DNA from: Cryptomeria japonica
Taxonomy: Eukaryota; Streptophyta; Pinopsida; Cupressales; Cupressaceae
DNA length: 64,000 nt
Reading direction: 5' to 3'
NCBI RefSeq assembly: GCF_030272615.1
Contig: NC_081414.1
Location: 341,920,717 to 341,984,716 of the forward strand
Under the pieces are notes generated by a model, which was not told the origin of the DNA, made no database searches, and saw nothing but the letters and a program-made list of their open reading frames with translations. Both the position numbers and the translations under genes were made by a program. Each line of letters begins with the position of its first letter. Position 1 is the stretch's first letter. This document shows positions 48,400-61,540 of this stretch, piece by piece.

Positions 48400-49210
48400 G
48401 GATCTGTTAGGATTTTGAAAGATACTGAGAAGGGGGGGGGGGGGGGGGGGTGAATCAGTATCTTGCCGATTAATGTATTTTCTTAACTTATTAAATGAAT
48501 TGCATCTCAAAATAGTGTACCGGTAAACAAGAATTAATGCAGTAAATAAGAACAATAACCACAACATAGAAAGCACACCATAACACAATATTTTTAATGA
48601 GGAAACCCGGTGTGGGAAAAACCTCGGTGGGATTTGTGACCCACAATATTCGCTCACTGGCCAATAAGTGAATATTACTAATACAATACGGGCCTGCACA
48701 TGCAAGAAGGCCAGCTGCTTAAAGCTCACTGCTTAAATACAAAAAGAGAAGTGTCACTGACTTACAAAATGGATTAAGTAAATCTAATATCATGTACTAC
48801 TTCGGTTCAACATCTACTATGCCAGGTTCAGTACCGGTTTAAGCTCATGCAACTTTCATAAACCTTATTCCAAACTCTGCCTTAATATTTGCATATTACT
48901 TCTGCAATAATCTAATCATATCCGCATCTACTAAATGATCTATAAGATCTCATACTTATATGAGTCTTATTACAATTCTCCTTTGTCATCTTTCATAAAG
49001 ATTTTACAATTAAATACAAAATACAATAAACAAAATCTTGTCGGCCAGGGTGCCGGTAATCATATTTTCGTTGCTGGTGAACTGTATGCCGATGTAAAGT
49101 CTATCGGTACTAGTGCCTGCCGGTGCCATAGGATTGTAAGGTTGCCATCAATGACAATACCTTCAATCACCTACAATTTCTCATTGGAGTGTGCATTTGC
49201 CAACAAGATC
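48400..49210. repeat. TSD pair (GGATC/AGATC) around a copia solo LTR
   Basis: Left GGATC (48400-48404) and right AGATC (49206-49210) differ by one base. The empty site in copy A (21254-21258) is AGATC, so the left copy is the mutated one. Confidence 0.8.
48405..49205 (-). mobile_element. Copia solo LTR, 801 bp, minus orientation
   Basis: The plus strand starts TGTTAGGATT and ends GCCAACA. A G-run near 48433-48450 followed by TGAATCAGTATC is the reverse of the C-run and GATTCACC motif that ends the copia LTRs at 42000 and 46572. The LTR is therefore in minus orientation and from a related but different copia family. A conserved block with GTGGGAAAAACCTCGG lies near 48612-48627. No internal sequence remains. 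Confidence 0.85.
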
Positions 49211-49834
49211 ATATTCATATCCTCTAGAATAATTTGATCATGAAATTATAGAATACATAATAGTAGGTTGTTGATATCTTGAAACATTAGTTTATTTATA
49301 TATCTATTTTGTCTTCCTTTTGAGTGTTGTGTGGCTTCATGGCAACATTTTAAATAGTTTTTACATCTAATTACATCTAATTTTTAGAATAATAAATAGA
49401 TATTTTCAATTAATTTTAAAATCAAAAGACCAATTAGTTTTCACTACATGAAGATAGACTATAGTTCTTAGGGATGAAAATAAGAATCACTTTAGATATT
49501 ATTTTTATGACAACATAACACATATCCTAGAAAATGTAACATAATTTAATACATGATGATAAAACATAATTGAGACAAGATTTAGTAATTCCATTCTAAA
49601 TTTTTGAAAAGGATTATAAGTATGACATTTAGATGAAGATGTTTATATAGTTTACTATGGACAATTAAGTATTTTTTCACAATTTCATAATTTTATGAGC
49701 TAACAACATAATCCATTCTACAACATATGAATTTCAAAATATATCGTAATAATTAGAAATTATTTTTAAAATTAAAATTCCATATGGTTGGCATTCTAAA
49801 TTAATGCAAACTAAATTATGGGGAAATGCTAATA

Positions 49835-49839
49835 AAAGA
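49835..49839. repeat. Left TSD of gypsy element 2
   Basis: AAAGA here and at 62587-62591. The copy A empty site at 21663-21667 is AAATA. Confidence 0.9.
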
Positions 49840-52594
49840 TGTGAGGCCTCACCTCGGCTCAGTCTGACATTCAGTGGATTTTATTTTTAGACTATTATGA
49901 ATACTTTATTTTGATGCATTTTGAGACTTAGAACTTATATGATTTCAGGATTTGGATAACATTGCTATGATTTGATGATTTACTTATATGCTTTATGAGA
50001 TAGAACACTAAATGATTGTTAGATAGGATGATATTGCAATGATAGATGTCGTTATTGAATTTGCAGGACTTTACTCTGAATATAGAACTATGATGTATGT
50101 TTAGTTTATGTGAATTGGGATGAAATTGCTTATGTGAATTTGCTTGATAAAAGATGTATTCAATCTGTGCAGATGAAAATTGTATGCAAGTGATGATGTG
50201 TATTGTTATATTATTGAATTATATTATATATGGATATTTGGAAGTACTAATGTGTAAATTGAGATGCACAGGAAATTTACCATGTGACCATGGAAATTTA
50301 CGGAGAACCAAACCTAGACTTATGTATGTTCGTAAGCCAGGGGTTGTCTATTTGGAGAGACAACACCCCCTTTGTGTTGTATTTTATTCGTAATAGTATA
50401 TGTTGCATGAGTGTTAAGTGTTATTTAAATTTAATGTGTAAAAAAAACCACAAGAGACAATTTCATGTTTTATTTTTGTAAAAGTGTTTTATTTGTGTCA
50501 CTTGACACATGTGTGGAGTTAAATTTAAATGTTTTATTTTGTCTCTTGGTGGGAAAATGTTTAATTATAGTTCTTCTTAAATAAAATAATGTGTTGTCAT
50601 AAATACTTTGGGAATATAATATTGGGGTGGTCAACTTATGTTTGACCCGAAAATAAACTTCAGAGGGGTTTAAAATGGGTTAAATGAACACCTAGGGGTA
50701 GTTTAATGGGGTTTCCTAAAGCCCATAAGGTATACCTAGAGGTTAGGGGTAATTTTAGGCAAGTTCCTACTTTTTAATGATCTTTTTAACGCTTTAAAAA
50801 TTGGCTTTTTTGAGTTGTGCGAAAATTGAAAATTAGAAGTTTAAATCTAATTTAGATTTTTCCTTTTGGAAGGAGAGTCTTTTTGCATTTTGCTTTCTTT
50901 CCTTTTTGGTTTTTAGAAACTTGTGAGAACTCAGAGAGTGAGCTTCTTAAGCAAGATTTTGAGATTTTGAGGGTAATCACCCACTCTCCATTTTTGGAGA
51001 CAAGAGAAATTTTGAAAAGATAAAGGATAGTTTTGGAATAGAAAATTTAACAAAGGGTAGAAGAAAGAAGATTCGTGGATTGGGCAGCTCTTCCTCAAAT
51101 ATCATAATACCTTTGGGCAGATTAAGGTTGGTTTCAATTATTCATTATAATGTCTTCTTCTTACTTATGTCTGGAAGTATGTTGGTGTAAGAAATCTGTG
51201 TTCTTGAATGTTTTTTTTTGAAATTCATTTGGTATTTTTGCATTATGATTTGTGTGTGTTTTGGGAGTTTCTCAACACCTCTTACTCTTGGGAGAGATGA
51301 GGATCTTGTGGGTGGTAGCAGTGACAACCCTCGAGTGAGAGACTCTCTTTTGAGAGCGATCACAAGGGATCTTTGTGTGACCCTTGCTGTATGGCCTGTT
51401 TGTGCAATGGGGGTCATAAGGAGGAAAATAAGGCTAGAATGCCTTTGGGGGGCATAAGGAATAAGGGGTTGAGATTTTTGATATAATTATTGTGCCATGA
51501 GGTGGCTTCTTGTTTATTTCATACTTGCAGTTCTCCTCAGGGTATTGGTCCACTACCACCCTTGAAAGGATCATCACCAAAGTGTGGTGCTGTGAAGCCA
51601 AGTTGGGAGTGTGTTTGAAAATCTGTATCTAATTGTCTTCTATGTGTTTTCCTGTTTGTTACCCGTCTAGGAATTGGTTCTCCGAGCTCGGGGGTGGCTA
51701 CCAGTTAGCCTAGGCTGGGAGGTGAGCACTCCGTGGTCATATTTGTGTTTTCTATTATGCAGGAAAGTCAGGAGAAAGAGAATAGGAACTATGAAAAGAC
51801 ACAGAAGATTATTGTTGAAGATACTTAAATCCAGTTGCAAATATTTGATTAAATTTGTTATAGAAGTATGCCTCATTCATAGAAAAGAGAAGCAAGTTGT
51901 AGTTCTTGAAAATAGACTTAAGATTTATTGTTGTAGCTAAACAAAGAAACATCCTGTAAATATGCAGAATATCTTAGAGTTGTAAAAACTTGTTTTATTT
52001 CTACTTTTGATTTTTTTAGAAAAAGAAAAGCCACTTTGAGTTGCACGCAAAAGCTTCTTTTGTATTATGAAAAAAAAAAAAATAGTTTCCAATTAAATTT
52101 TATCTATATTCTACTTGTTGAAAAATAGAAGTTTATTTTTGCTAAAAGATCCTAAGTATTTTTTTTTTTTTAAAAAATGTTTTAAGTAATTATTTTATTA
52201 GAGGAAAAATCAATGAATCTATTTATTATAGAGAAGTATATTGTATTTCCTAAAATGTATTTCTAAATTGCATTTCTAATTAGTGTTGATTAAAAAGCTT
52301 ATCAATAAATTTTGTTTCATTCTTTTATCAGCAATTAAAAACAAATAAACAAAAAAAAAGGGCCTAATTCTATATATATATATATTTTTTTGAATTAACA
52401 TAATGCTTTTCTTTTGTTATTTTAGTTTAAAATTTTTGCATGTAAATCTTCTTAAGAAAAAAAATATATATATTGGTATATTTTCACTCTTATAACTTTA
52501 TGATTATAAATTTATATAAATATATATATATATATATAATATATTTAAAATAAAAAATAATAATTTTAAAAAAAAAAGAGGGAAATTTGGGGTT

Positions 52595-52810
52595 CCACGC
52601 GGACCCCATTGTGTGTACGCACAGTGTGGGCCGCGCGGCGCCCACTGTGTGAACACACAGTGCGGGCCACTCGGCTCCCACTGTGTGGACACATAGTGGT
52701 CGGCCGCGGGCACCACTGTGTGGACACACAGTGGTGTGAGCCGCTAGCGGCGCCCCCTGTGTGGACACATAGTGGTGCCGCGGCGCCCGCTGTGCGTTCA
52801 CACAATGGCG
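52595..52810. repeat. Array of six GC-rich palindromes in the 5' LTR
   Basis: Six units, each with a 20-base near-palindrome such as CACTGTGTGGACACACAGTG, are separated by short GC-rich spacers (GGCGCC, GCCGCGG). Arms are 8-9 bases with a 2-3 base centre. The tract is strikingly GC-rich in an AT-rich LTR and lies 70-290 bases upstream of a TATA-like box. Confidence 0.85.
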
Positions 52811-53084
52811 CCCTCGGCCCTTCCCTGTCGCCTTCTTCGAACCTGCAACAAAAAAATGGCTGCCGCCTTGGGGTTTTCGGCCCTATAAAAAAATTACTCA
52901 GTGATAATAAAAAAATGGATTAAACCCTAGCCCGGGTAGGGCTAGGGTAAATGAAATAAAATAACATGATAGTTTTCAAAGTATTAATATATGTATAAGA
53001 AAAAAATATAAAACCCTAATTAGGGTTGGAAAGCAAAGTAACTATTATCTCGGGAAGATAATTTTAAATGGATTAAAATATAAG

Positions 53085-53169
53085 GTATATATATATTTAT
53101 ATATCTAAATATATATATATATATATATTTATATATCTAAATATATATATATATATATATTTATATATC

Positions 53170-53208
<39 letters not shown>

Positions 53209-53240
53209 CTAAATATATATATATATATAAATATATATTC
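53085..53240. repeat. TA-rich minisatellite, 5' LTR only
   Basis: A unit reading TATTTATATATCTAAATATA within a TA run is repeated about four times. The 3' LTR at the same place (61995-62052) has a simple TA run instead. Confidence 0.85.
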
Positions 53241-53776
53241 TGATTATAAATTGGAGTAAGTTTTTAGTCAAGTTTTAAATATTTAGATGTATTTAATAGA
53301 GTTTTAAACATTTAAATAACTCCGTATGATTACTCATAGGAAGTAAAAAAAAGAAAAGTGAAATATATAAATCATAAGAAGTAAGCCTAGCCTTTATAAT
53401 TTTAAATGTATTTAATGTAATAAATACTTAATTTTGTCCTGGTTAATTTAATTTGAGTATTAAAATTTTAAATTGGATGTTTAGACTATATGTCTTATTG
53501 GAGATTGAATTAAATTTCCTCTCCTATTTTCTTTAACGTGATTGATTTAATAAACCTAATGACTAGGTATCTCGGGGAGACAAAATTAAACCAGTTAGCT
53601 TTCCGCAAATAAAATTAAACAAATTATCGATGCTTGGTTCATTTTAGAATTAGCTCGAATATAATTATGGAAATTTCAATAACGCTCGTCGTGTGAGTGA
53701 ACTTGTTAATTAATTAGTATGTTTTTAAGAAAAAAAAATTGTTCCATTTTTGCCCTAAATTTTGGGCATGACATTT

Positions 53777-53788
53777 TGGTATCAGAGC
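53777..53788 (+). promoter_or_regulatory. Primer binding site, initiator tRNA-Met
   Basis: TGGTATCAGAGC lies three bases after the LTR end. Standard primer site of plant LTR elements. Confidence 0.93.
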
Positions 53789-53929
53789 AAGGTTTCCACA
53801 CTAGGAACCTTACTCACTTATGTTTCGCCTTAGAATATTTAAAATTATTTTGTTAAATTGATTTTTGAATTTAATTGAATTTATTCTAAAAGAAATAAAT
53901 TAATTGTTTTGCCTTATTTTCCTCTTAGG

Positions 53930-56900
53930 ATGCCTCCGACGACGCGACAAGCTCGCAAGCGCGGACGGTGTCCTAGACGTGTGCGCATAGCATGCGATGA
54001 GGTAGAGAGGGAGGCATCGGTTCCAGAGGAGAACCCAGAAGCACCTCCCGAACAGCCAAATGAACCTAACCAAGACCTCTTAGCAACCATTCAGAATCTT
54101 ATTGGCATAGTTCAGGAAAGGATCCCAGTAGAGAACCCTCAGGTTAGGAGTCATGACTCTAGGAGTCATAGATCTGTTGATAGAGAGCGAAGTAGGAGCC
54201 TAGCTGCAATTCCTATAGAGAGTTAGGGTGGAAATGAGCTAGAGTCAGTGCATATGCCAGGACCACCTCCAGCGGTGGAACCAGTTTATTTTGAGAGAGG
54301 TCGTCGAGATCCAGGGGATCTCATCAGGGAGGTCATGCGCCTCCAAACACCATCCTTCGGAGGTTCTACAGATGGAGTAGAGGCCGAGGCATGGCTTTTG
54401 AGTCTTGAGAGGTGCTTTGCATTGCGTTCTTATGAGAGCAACTTGAAAGCACGTGTTGCAGTTCATCTTCTGAGAGGGACAGCCTCCACCTGGTGGAGAC
54501 AAGAAGAGTACAAATGTGGATTAGTTCCTGATACACTCACTTGGGAGATATTCACAGAAAGGTTCCGTGAGAGGTACCTATCAGAACACTTCAGGCAGGA
54601 TCGTATAGAGGAATTTCACGATCTCCAACAAAAAGGCTTGTCAGTAACCCAGTATGAGAGTAAATTCTTTGAGTTGTTGCCATATGTAGATTATCTTAAG
54701 GATGAGAAACTTCTTGTAAACCGCTTCATCAGGGGATTAAATGCCGGTATAGCCGGGCCTGTTAGGATGTCCGCCCGAGAGAGCCTTCGGGTTGCTGTAG
54801 AGAAGGCACTGATTGCCGAGGAAATTCAGGTTAGACCATAGGACAATAGGGATCGGTTTCAGAACCGAAATTCTGTACCTCAGACTTATGGATTCTAGAA
54901 ACCACATTGGAAAGGGAACAACCAATATTCTCAGGGGTTCTCCAAACACCCTCCTCCACAACAGACACCATAGAACCAGAGGCAGAAGCCTCCACAGTAT
55001 CAGCAGGGCTCCAAGCCCAAACAGTGGCAGACTCAGGGACAGAAATGTGATCAGAGAGCACAGGGGCAGTACACACAGCCGACGGGGACTCAGCAGTCCT
55101 CCAGGGGTGGGTACAGCGGATCCAGTAGGACAAGAGGTCAGGCATTCTCTAGGCCTCGGGGTGCTCAGTTCCAGGCACGGGGTGCTTGCTTTACGTGTGG
55201 AGCCATGGGGCATATGGCCAGGGATTGCCCTCAGGGACAGGTAGCAGGGAGTTAGCGGATGGCCGCTTCAGAGCCGACAGTTGGTGATATGGGCAAGTCG
55301 CATAGAGTATTCGCAGCAGTTGACAATCGCCAGGCTGAGCATCAGGCCACGGTCATCGAATCTTCAGGTATAATCAAAGGTAACAAGGTATCTATTTTGT
55401 TTGATTCAGGAGCTACTGACTCCTTTATATCTCCATTGGTTGTGGAGCGTTGCGGGCTAGTGGCAACTAGATAGGGTGTCAGTTGGGAAGTGGAATTAGC
55501 TTCAAGGGCTAGAGTGTTAGTGGAATTAGAGGTTAGGGCATGGCAGCTGCAGATTGGTAAGACCACCACTTTAGTAGATCTTAGAGTGACTCCACTTGGA
55601 TCTTACGGAATCGTACTTGGCATAGATTGGCTTTATGCCCACAGAGCCAAGATGGATTGCCGCCTGAAAAAGATCGAGTCTGAGGATGATCATGGTTCGC
55701 CCATAGTTATCACCAGGATTCAGAGGCCCGTGTCTCTTTGTATGATCTCCACAATGCAGCTTAAGCAGAGCATGTGGAAGGGATGTCAGCTTTTTGCTAT
55801 CACTATCAGTGACAGAGGAGAAGAGGAAGAAAAAAAAACATCGCTCGATGACCATCCTATCCTTAAGGGATATTCAGATGTATTTCCTTCAGAGTTACTG
55901 GGAATGCCTCCCCATAGAGAGATTGACTTTCATATAGACCTAGTACCAGGAGCCAAACCAGTTTACAAAGCACCTTATAGGATGACCACAAATGAGCTAA
56001 ATGAACTTAAAATTCAGCTTGCGGAACTTCTTTAGAAGGGTCATATTCATCCTAGCGTATCCCCTTGGGGTGCACCAGTCATCTTCATTAAGAAGAAGGA
56101 TGGGTCTCTCCGATTATGTATGGATTATCGGCAACTGAATAAAGTAACCATCAAGAACCGATATCCTTTTCCTAGAATTGATGATTTATTTGACCAGCTT
56201 CAGGGTGCCAAAGTCTTTTCCAAAATAGATCTGAAGTCAGGATACCATCAGTTGAGAATAGTGGAAAGTGATATCCACAAGACCGCATTTCGCACTAGAT
56301 ATGGTCACTATGAGTTTACCGTAGTCCCCTTCGGACTTACGAATGCCCCAGCAGTTTTTATGAGCCTCATGAATGGGGTGTTCCATACCTTTCTGGACCG
56401 TTTTGTTATTGTGTTCCTCGATGATATACTTATATATTCTCGGAATGAGAAGGGGCATGAGGAGCACCTGAAACAGGTATTGTAGTGTTTGCGGAATAAC
56501 CAGTTGTTTGGCAGCCTATCGAAGTGTGCTTTCGTTCGGTCTGAGGTCAAGTACCTTGGGCACGTTATTTCCGGTGATGGGATCTCAGTTGACCCATCAA
56601 AGATTAGGGCTATTATGGATTGGCCATCGCCTACCAGTGTGATAGAGGTCAGGAGTTTCATGGGTTTAGCAGGGTATTACCGACGTTTTGTCGAGGGTTT
56701 CTCCAGAGTCGCACACCCTATTACTTCTCTTCAGCGTAAAGGGAAGAAATTTGAGTGGACAGAGAAGTGCGAGAAGGCCTTTCAGGAACTCAAGAAGGCA
56801 CTTACTAGCACTCCTATCCTTGTTGTACCAGATCCTTTAGCTAACTTCATGGTTTGTACAGATGCTTCCCTAGAGGGTTTAGGGGCAGTTCTTATGCAGG

Positions 56901-58696
56901 ATGGTAGGGCCATTGCTTTCGAGTCTAGGAAACTTAAGAGTCATGAACTTAATTATCCCACTCACGACTTTGAGCTCGCAGCAGTAGTCCTTGCACTTGT
57001 GAGGTGGAGACACTCCCTTTGAGGACATCACTTCGAGTTGCATTCAGATCATCAGAGTCTTCAGTACATCTTTACTCAGCCGAACCTTAATGCACGTCAG
57101 AGGAGATGAATGGAGTTCTTGTGCGAATATGATTTTGACATTCACTACATCAAAGGAAAGGAAAATGTAGTTGTAGATGCCTTGAGTAGGAGACGTCACG
57201 AGGTTTACACCATATCCATGGACACAGACTTGAGAGACCATATACTTTGGCACTTGTTAGAGGATGGATGGTATGCAGAGGTTTGTTAGGTAGTACGTTC
57301 TCAGGTTACTCTAGAAGGGAAATATGTGGATTATTCTTTGGAGTCCGATGGACTGTTACACCACAGAGGGGGCATTTATGTACCTTCCTCCGGAGGGTTG
57401 CGAGAGTTCATTGTCACAGAGGCTCATAGAGCTCCTTATGCAGTGCATCCCGGGGTTAAGAAGTTGCATGCTGACTTGAGGCAGTTGTATCATTGGCCGG
57501 GAATGCGGCAGCTCATTGCTGAGATAGTAGCTTGATGTCTCGAGTGTCAGAGGGTAAAGGCAGAGCACCGCCATCCAGGTGGGTTGCTTCAGTCTCATGC
57601 CATACCAGAGTGGAAGTGGGATACTATATCCATGGATTTCATCATTGGTCTCCCTATGTCTTCTCGTCGCCATGATGCTATCTTGGTGACAGTTGACAAG
57701 TTGACCAAAGTAGCTCACTTTTCACCAGTCCGTACTACATTCACAGCTCCAGCAGTAGCACAGGTGTTCTTGCGAGACATTGTTAGGCTTCATGGCGTAC
57801 CCCACAAGATTATATCTGATAGGGATTCTCTTTTCACTTCTTCCTTTTGGAAGTCATTACAAGAAGCTATGGGCACTAAGCTCAATTTCAGTACAGCCTA
57901 TCACCCGGAGACAGATGGTCAGACAGAGAGGGTCAATCAGGTGTTAGAGGATATGCTTCGTATGTACGTCATGGATGATCAGACCCGATGGGAGGAGTAT
58001 CTTCCCTTAGTGGAGTTTGCCTATAACAATAGGCATCACACTTCTTTGGGGATGCCACCCTATCAAGCACTATACAACAGGCCTTGCAGGACGCCCTTGA
58101 GTTGGGATCGCATAGAGGATAGAGTTGCTATTGGTCCTGAGTTAGTTCGGGATATGGAACAGCATGTGGATTTGATTAGGCAGCATCTCAGAGAGGCTCA
58201 GGATAGACAGAAGAAATATGCCGATGCAAAGAGGATAGATCGTAGCTACTTGGTTGGAGACAGATTTTTCTTGAGAGTGCGACTGCATAAGAGTCCAATC
58301 CATTACGGAAAGGGTTCTAAGCTCGCACCTCGCTTTGTAGGTCCTTTTGAGATTCTGGAGAGGATAGGCCCAGTTGCCTACCGTTTAGCTTTGCCACCTA
58401 GCCTGTCACGCATCCATGATGTGTTTCCTGTTTCAGTTTTGAGAAAATATATCTATGATGAGTCTCACATTTTAGATTGGGATGCCTTGCAGGTGGAGTC
58501 GGATGGGCAACTAGCTTTGGAGGCCATTCACATTTTGGCACACCGGACATTGGCCCTTCGAGGTCGAGAGCTGGACCAGGTTAGGGTCCAGTGGGATTGT
58601 TATGATGAGGTTACGGCTTGATGGGAGGACGCAGCACGTATGAGATCAGAATACCCCCACCTCTTTGATGAACTCCAGGAGGAAGTTCATGCCTAG
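53930..58696 (+). pseudogene. gag-pol of gypsy element 2, one frame with many stops
   Basis: From ATG at 53930 to TAG at 58694-58696 a single frame of 1588 codons holds every domain. The capsid lies at 54390-54840 (LLRGTASTWWRQEEY). The zinc knuckle CFTCGAMGHMARDC starts at 55187. The protease FDSGATDSF has its Asp at 55403. RT has [20 protein letters not shown] and FLDD at 56414-56425. RNase H has CTDASLEG with Asp at 56861. Integrase has its HHCC at about 57422-57550, MDFIIGLP, SDRDSLF and Glu at 57926. A chromodomain-like end follows. Thirteen in-frame stops (nine TAG, four TGA, no TAA) interrupt it, at 54226, 54841 and 55258 among others, with no frameshift. Confidence 0.92.
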
Positions 58697-58706
58697 AGGG
58701 GGAGGA
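58692..58706 (+). promoter_or_regulatory. Polypurine tract of gypsy element 2
   Basis: CCTAGAGGGGGAGGA directly precedes the TGTGAGG of the 3' LTR. The gag-pol stop codon overlaps it. Confidence 0.88.
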
Positions 58707-61230
58707 TGTGAGGCCTCACCTCGACTCAGTCTGACATTCAGTGGATTTTATTTTTAGACTATTATGAATACTTTATTTTGATGCATTTTGAGACTTAGAA
58801 CTTATATGATTTAAGGATTTGGATAACATTGCTATGACTTGATGATTTACTTATATGCTTTATGAGATAGAACACTACATGATTGTTAGATAGGATGATA
58901 TTGCAATGATAGATGTCGTTATTGAATTTGCAAGACTTTACTCTGAATATAGAACTATGATGTATGTTTATTTTATGTGAATTGGGATGAAATTGCTTAT
59001 GTGAATTTGCTTGATAAAAGATGTATTCAATCTGTGCAGATCAAAATTGTATGCAAGTGATGATGTGTATTGTTATATTATTGAATTATATTATATATGG
59101 ATATTTGGAAGTACTAATGTGTAAATTGAGATGCGCAGGAAATTTACCATGTGACAATGAAAATTTACGGAGAACCAAACCTAGACTTATGTATGTTCGT
59201 AAGCCAGGGGTTGTCTATTTGGAGAGACAACACCCCGTTTGTGTTGTATTTTATTCGTAACAGTATATGCTGCATGAGTGTTAAGTGTTATTTAAATTTA
59301 ATGTGTAAAAAAACCACAAGAGACAATTTCATGTTTTATTTTTGTAAAAGTGTTTTATTTGTGTCACTAGACACATGTGTGGATTTAAATTTAAATGTTT
59401 TATTTTGTCTCTTGGTGGGAAAGTGTTTAATTATAGTTCTTCTTAAATAAAATAATGTGTTGTCATAAATACTTTGGGAATATAATATTGGGGTGGTCAA
59501 CTTATGTTTGACCCGAAAATAAACTTCAGAGGGGTTTAAAATGGGTTAAATGAACATCTAGGGGTAGTTTAATAGGGTTTCCTAAAGCCCATAAGGTATA
59601 CCTAGAGGTTAGGGGTAATTTTAGGCAAGTTCCTACTTTTTAATGATCTTTTTAACGCTTTAAAAATTGGCTTTTTTGAGTTGTGCGAAAATTGAAAATT
59701 AGAAGTTTAAATCTAATTTAGATTTTTCCTTTTGGAAGGAGAGTCTTTTTGCATTTTGCTTTCTTTCCTTTTTGGTTTTTAGAAACTTGTGAGAACTCAG
59801 AGAGTGAGCTTTTTAAGCAAGATTTTGAGATTTTGAGGGTAATCACCCACTCTCCATTTTTGGAGACAAGAGAAATTTTGAAAAGAAAAAGGATAGTTTT
59901 GGAATAGAAAATTTAACTAAGGGTAGAAGAAAGAAGATTCGTGGATTGGGCAGCTCTTCCTCAAATATCATAATACCTTTGGGCAGATTAAGGTTGGTTT
60001 CAATTATTCATTATAATGTCTTCTTCTTGCTTATGTCTGGAAGTATGTTGGTGTAAGAAATCTGTGTTCTTGAATGTTTTTTTTTTAAATTCATTTGGTA
60101 TTTTTGCATTATGATTTGTGTGTGTTTTGGGAGTTTCTCAACACCTCTTACTCTTGGGAGAGATGAGGATCTTGTGGGTGGTAGCGGTGACAACCCTCGA
60201 GTGAGAGACTCTTTTTTGAGAGCGATCACAAGGGATCTTTGTGTGACCCTTGCTGGTTGGCCTGTTTGTGCAATGGGGGTCATAAGGAGGGAAATAAGGC
60301 TAGAATGCCTTTGGGGGGTATAAGGAATAAGGGGTTGAGATTTTTGATATAATTATTGTGCCATGAGGTGGCTTCTTGTTTATTTCATACTTGCAGTTCT
60401 CCTCAGGGTATTGGTCCACTACCACCCTTGAAAGGATCATCACCAAAGTGTGGTGTTGTGAAGCCAAGTTGGGAGTGTGTTTGAAAATCTGTATGTAATT
60501 GTCTTCTATGTGTTTGCCTGTTTGTTACCCATCTAGGAATTGGTTCTCCAAGCTCGGGGGTGGCTACCAGTTAGCCTAGGCTGGGAGGTGAGCACTCCGT
60601 GGTCATATTTGTGTTTTCTATTATGCAGGAAAGTCAGGAGAAAGAGAATAGGAACCATGAAAAGACACAGAAGATTATTGTTGAAGATACTTAAATCCAG
60701 TTGCAAATATTTGATTAAATTTGTTATAGAAGTATGCCTCATTCATAGAAAAGAGAAGCAAGTTGTAGTTCTTGAAAATAGACTTGAGATTTATTGTTGT
60801 AGCTAAACAAAGAAACATCCTATAAATATGCAGAATATCTTAGAGTTGTAAAAACTTGTTTTATTTCTACTTCTGATTTTTTTTAGAAAAAGAAAAGCCA
60901 CTTTGAGTTGCACGCAAAAGCTTCTTTTGTATTATGAAAAAAAAAAAATAGTTTCCAATTAAATTTTATCTATATTCTACTTGTTGAAAAATAGAAGTTT
61001 ATTTTTGCTAAAAGATCGTAAGTATTTTTAAAAAAATAAAATGTTTTAAGTAATTATTTTATTAGAGGAAAAATCAATGAATCTATTTATTATAGAGAAG
61101 TATATTGTATTTCCTAAAATGTATTTCTAAATTGCATTTCTAATTAGTGTTGATTAAAAAGCTTATCAATAGATTTTGTTTCATTCTTTTATCAGCAATT
61201 AAAAACAAATAAACAAAAAAAAAGGGCCTA

Positions 61231-61233
<3 letters not shown>

Positions 61234-61307
<74 letters not shown>
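61234..61307. repeat. (TA)n microsatellite expanded in the 3' LTR
   Basis: A pure TA run of about 74 bases. The 5' LTR counterpart at 52372-52385 is about 14 bases, so it changed after insertion. Confidence 0.9.
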
Positions 61308-61310
<3 letters not shown>

Positions 61311-61430
61311 AATTAACATAATGCTTTTCCTTTGTTATTTTAGTTTAAAATTTTTGCATGTAAATCTTATTAAGAAAAAATATATATATATTGGTATATT
61401 TTCACTCTTATAAATTTATGATTATAAATT

Positions 61431-61476
<46 letters not shown>

Positions 61477-61540
61477 ATATTTTTTAAAAAAAATAATAAT
61501 TTAAAAAAAAAAAAAGAGGGAAATTTGGGGTTCCACGCCG

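Larger units (their letters stand above)
49840..53773 (+). repeat. 5' LTR of gypsy element 2 (3.9 kb)
   Basis: It matches 58707-62586 over its whole length except for microsatellite changes and one hairpin unit. It contains a hairpin array (52595-52810), then a TATA-like CCTATAAAAAA at 52883-52893, then TA-rich minisatellite DNA (53085-53240). ORFs within it (51145-51417 and 52490-52923, for example) are mirrored in the other LTR only because the LTRs are copies. Confidence 0.93.

Noticed and set aside
51145-51457. ORFs conserved between 51145-51457 and 60011-60323
   Set aside because: The two regions are the LTRs of one element, so similarity reflects copying, not selection on a protein.
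52490-52923. Cys/His-rich ORFs, also seen at 61422-61826, looking like repeated zinc-finger proteins
   Set aside because: They arise from the palindromic repeat (ACACAGTG words) in several frames on both strands and have no consistent start or domain.
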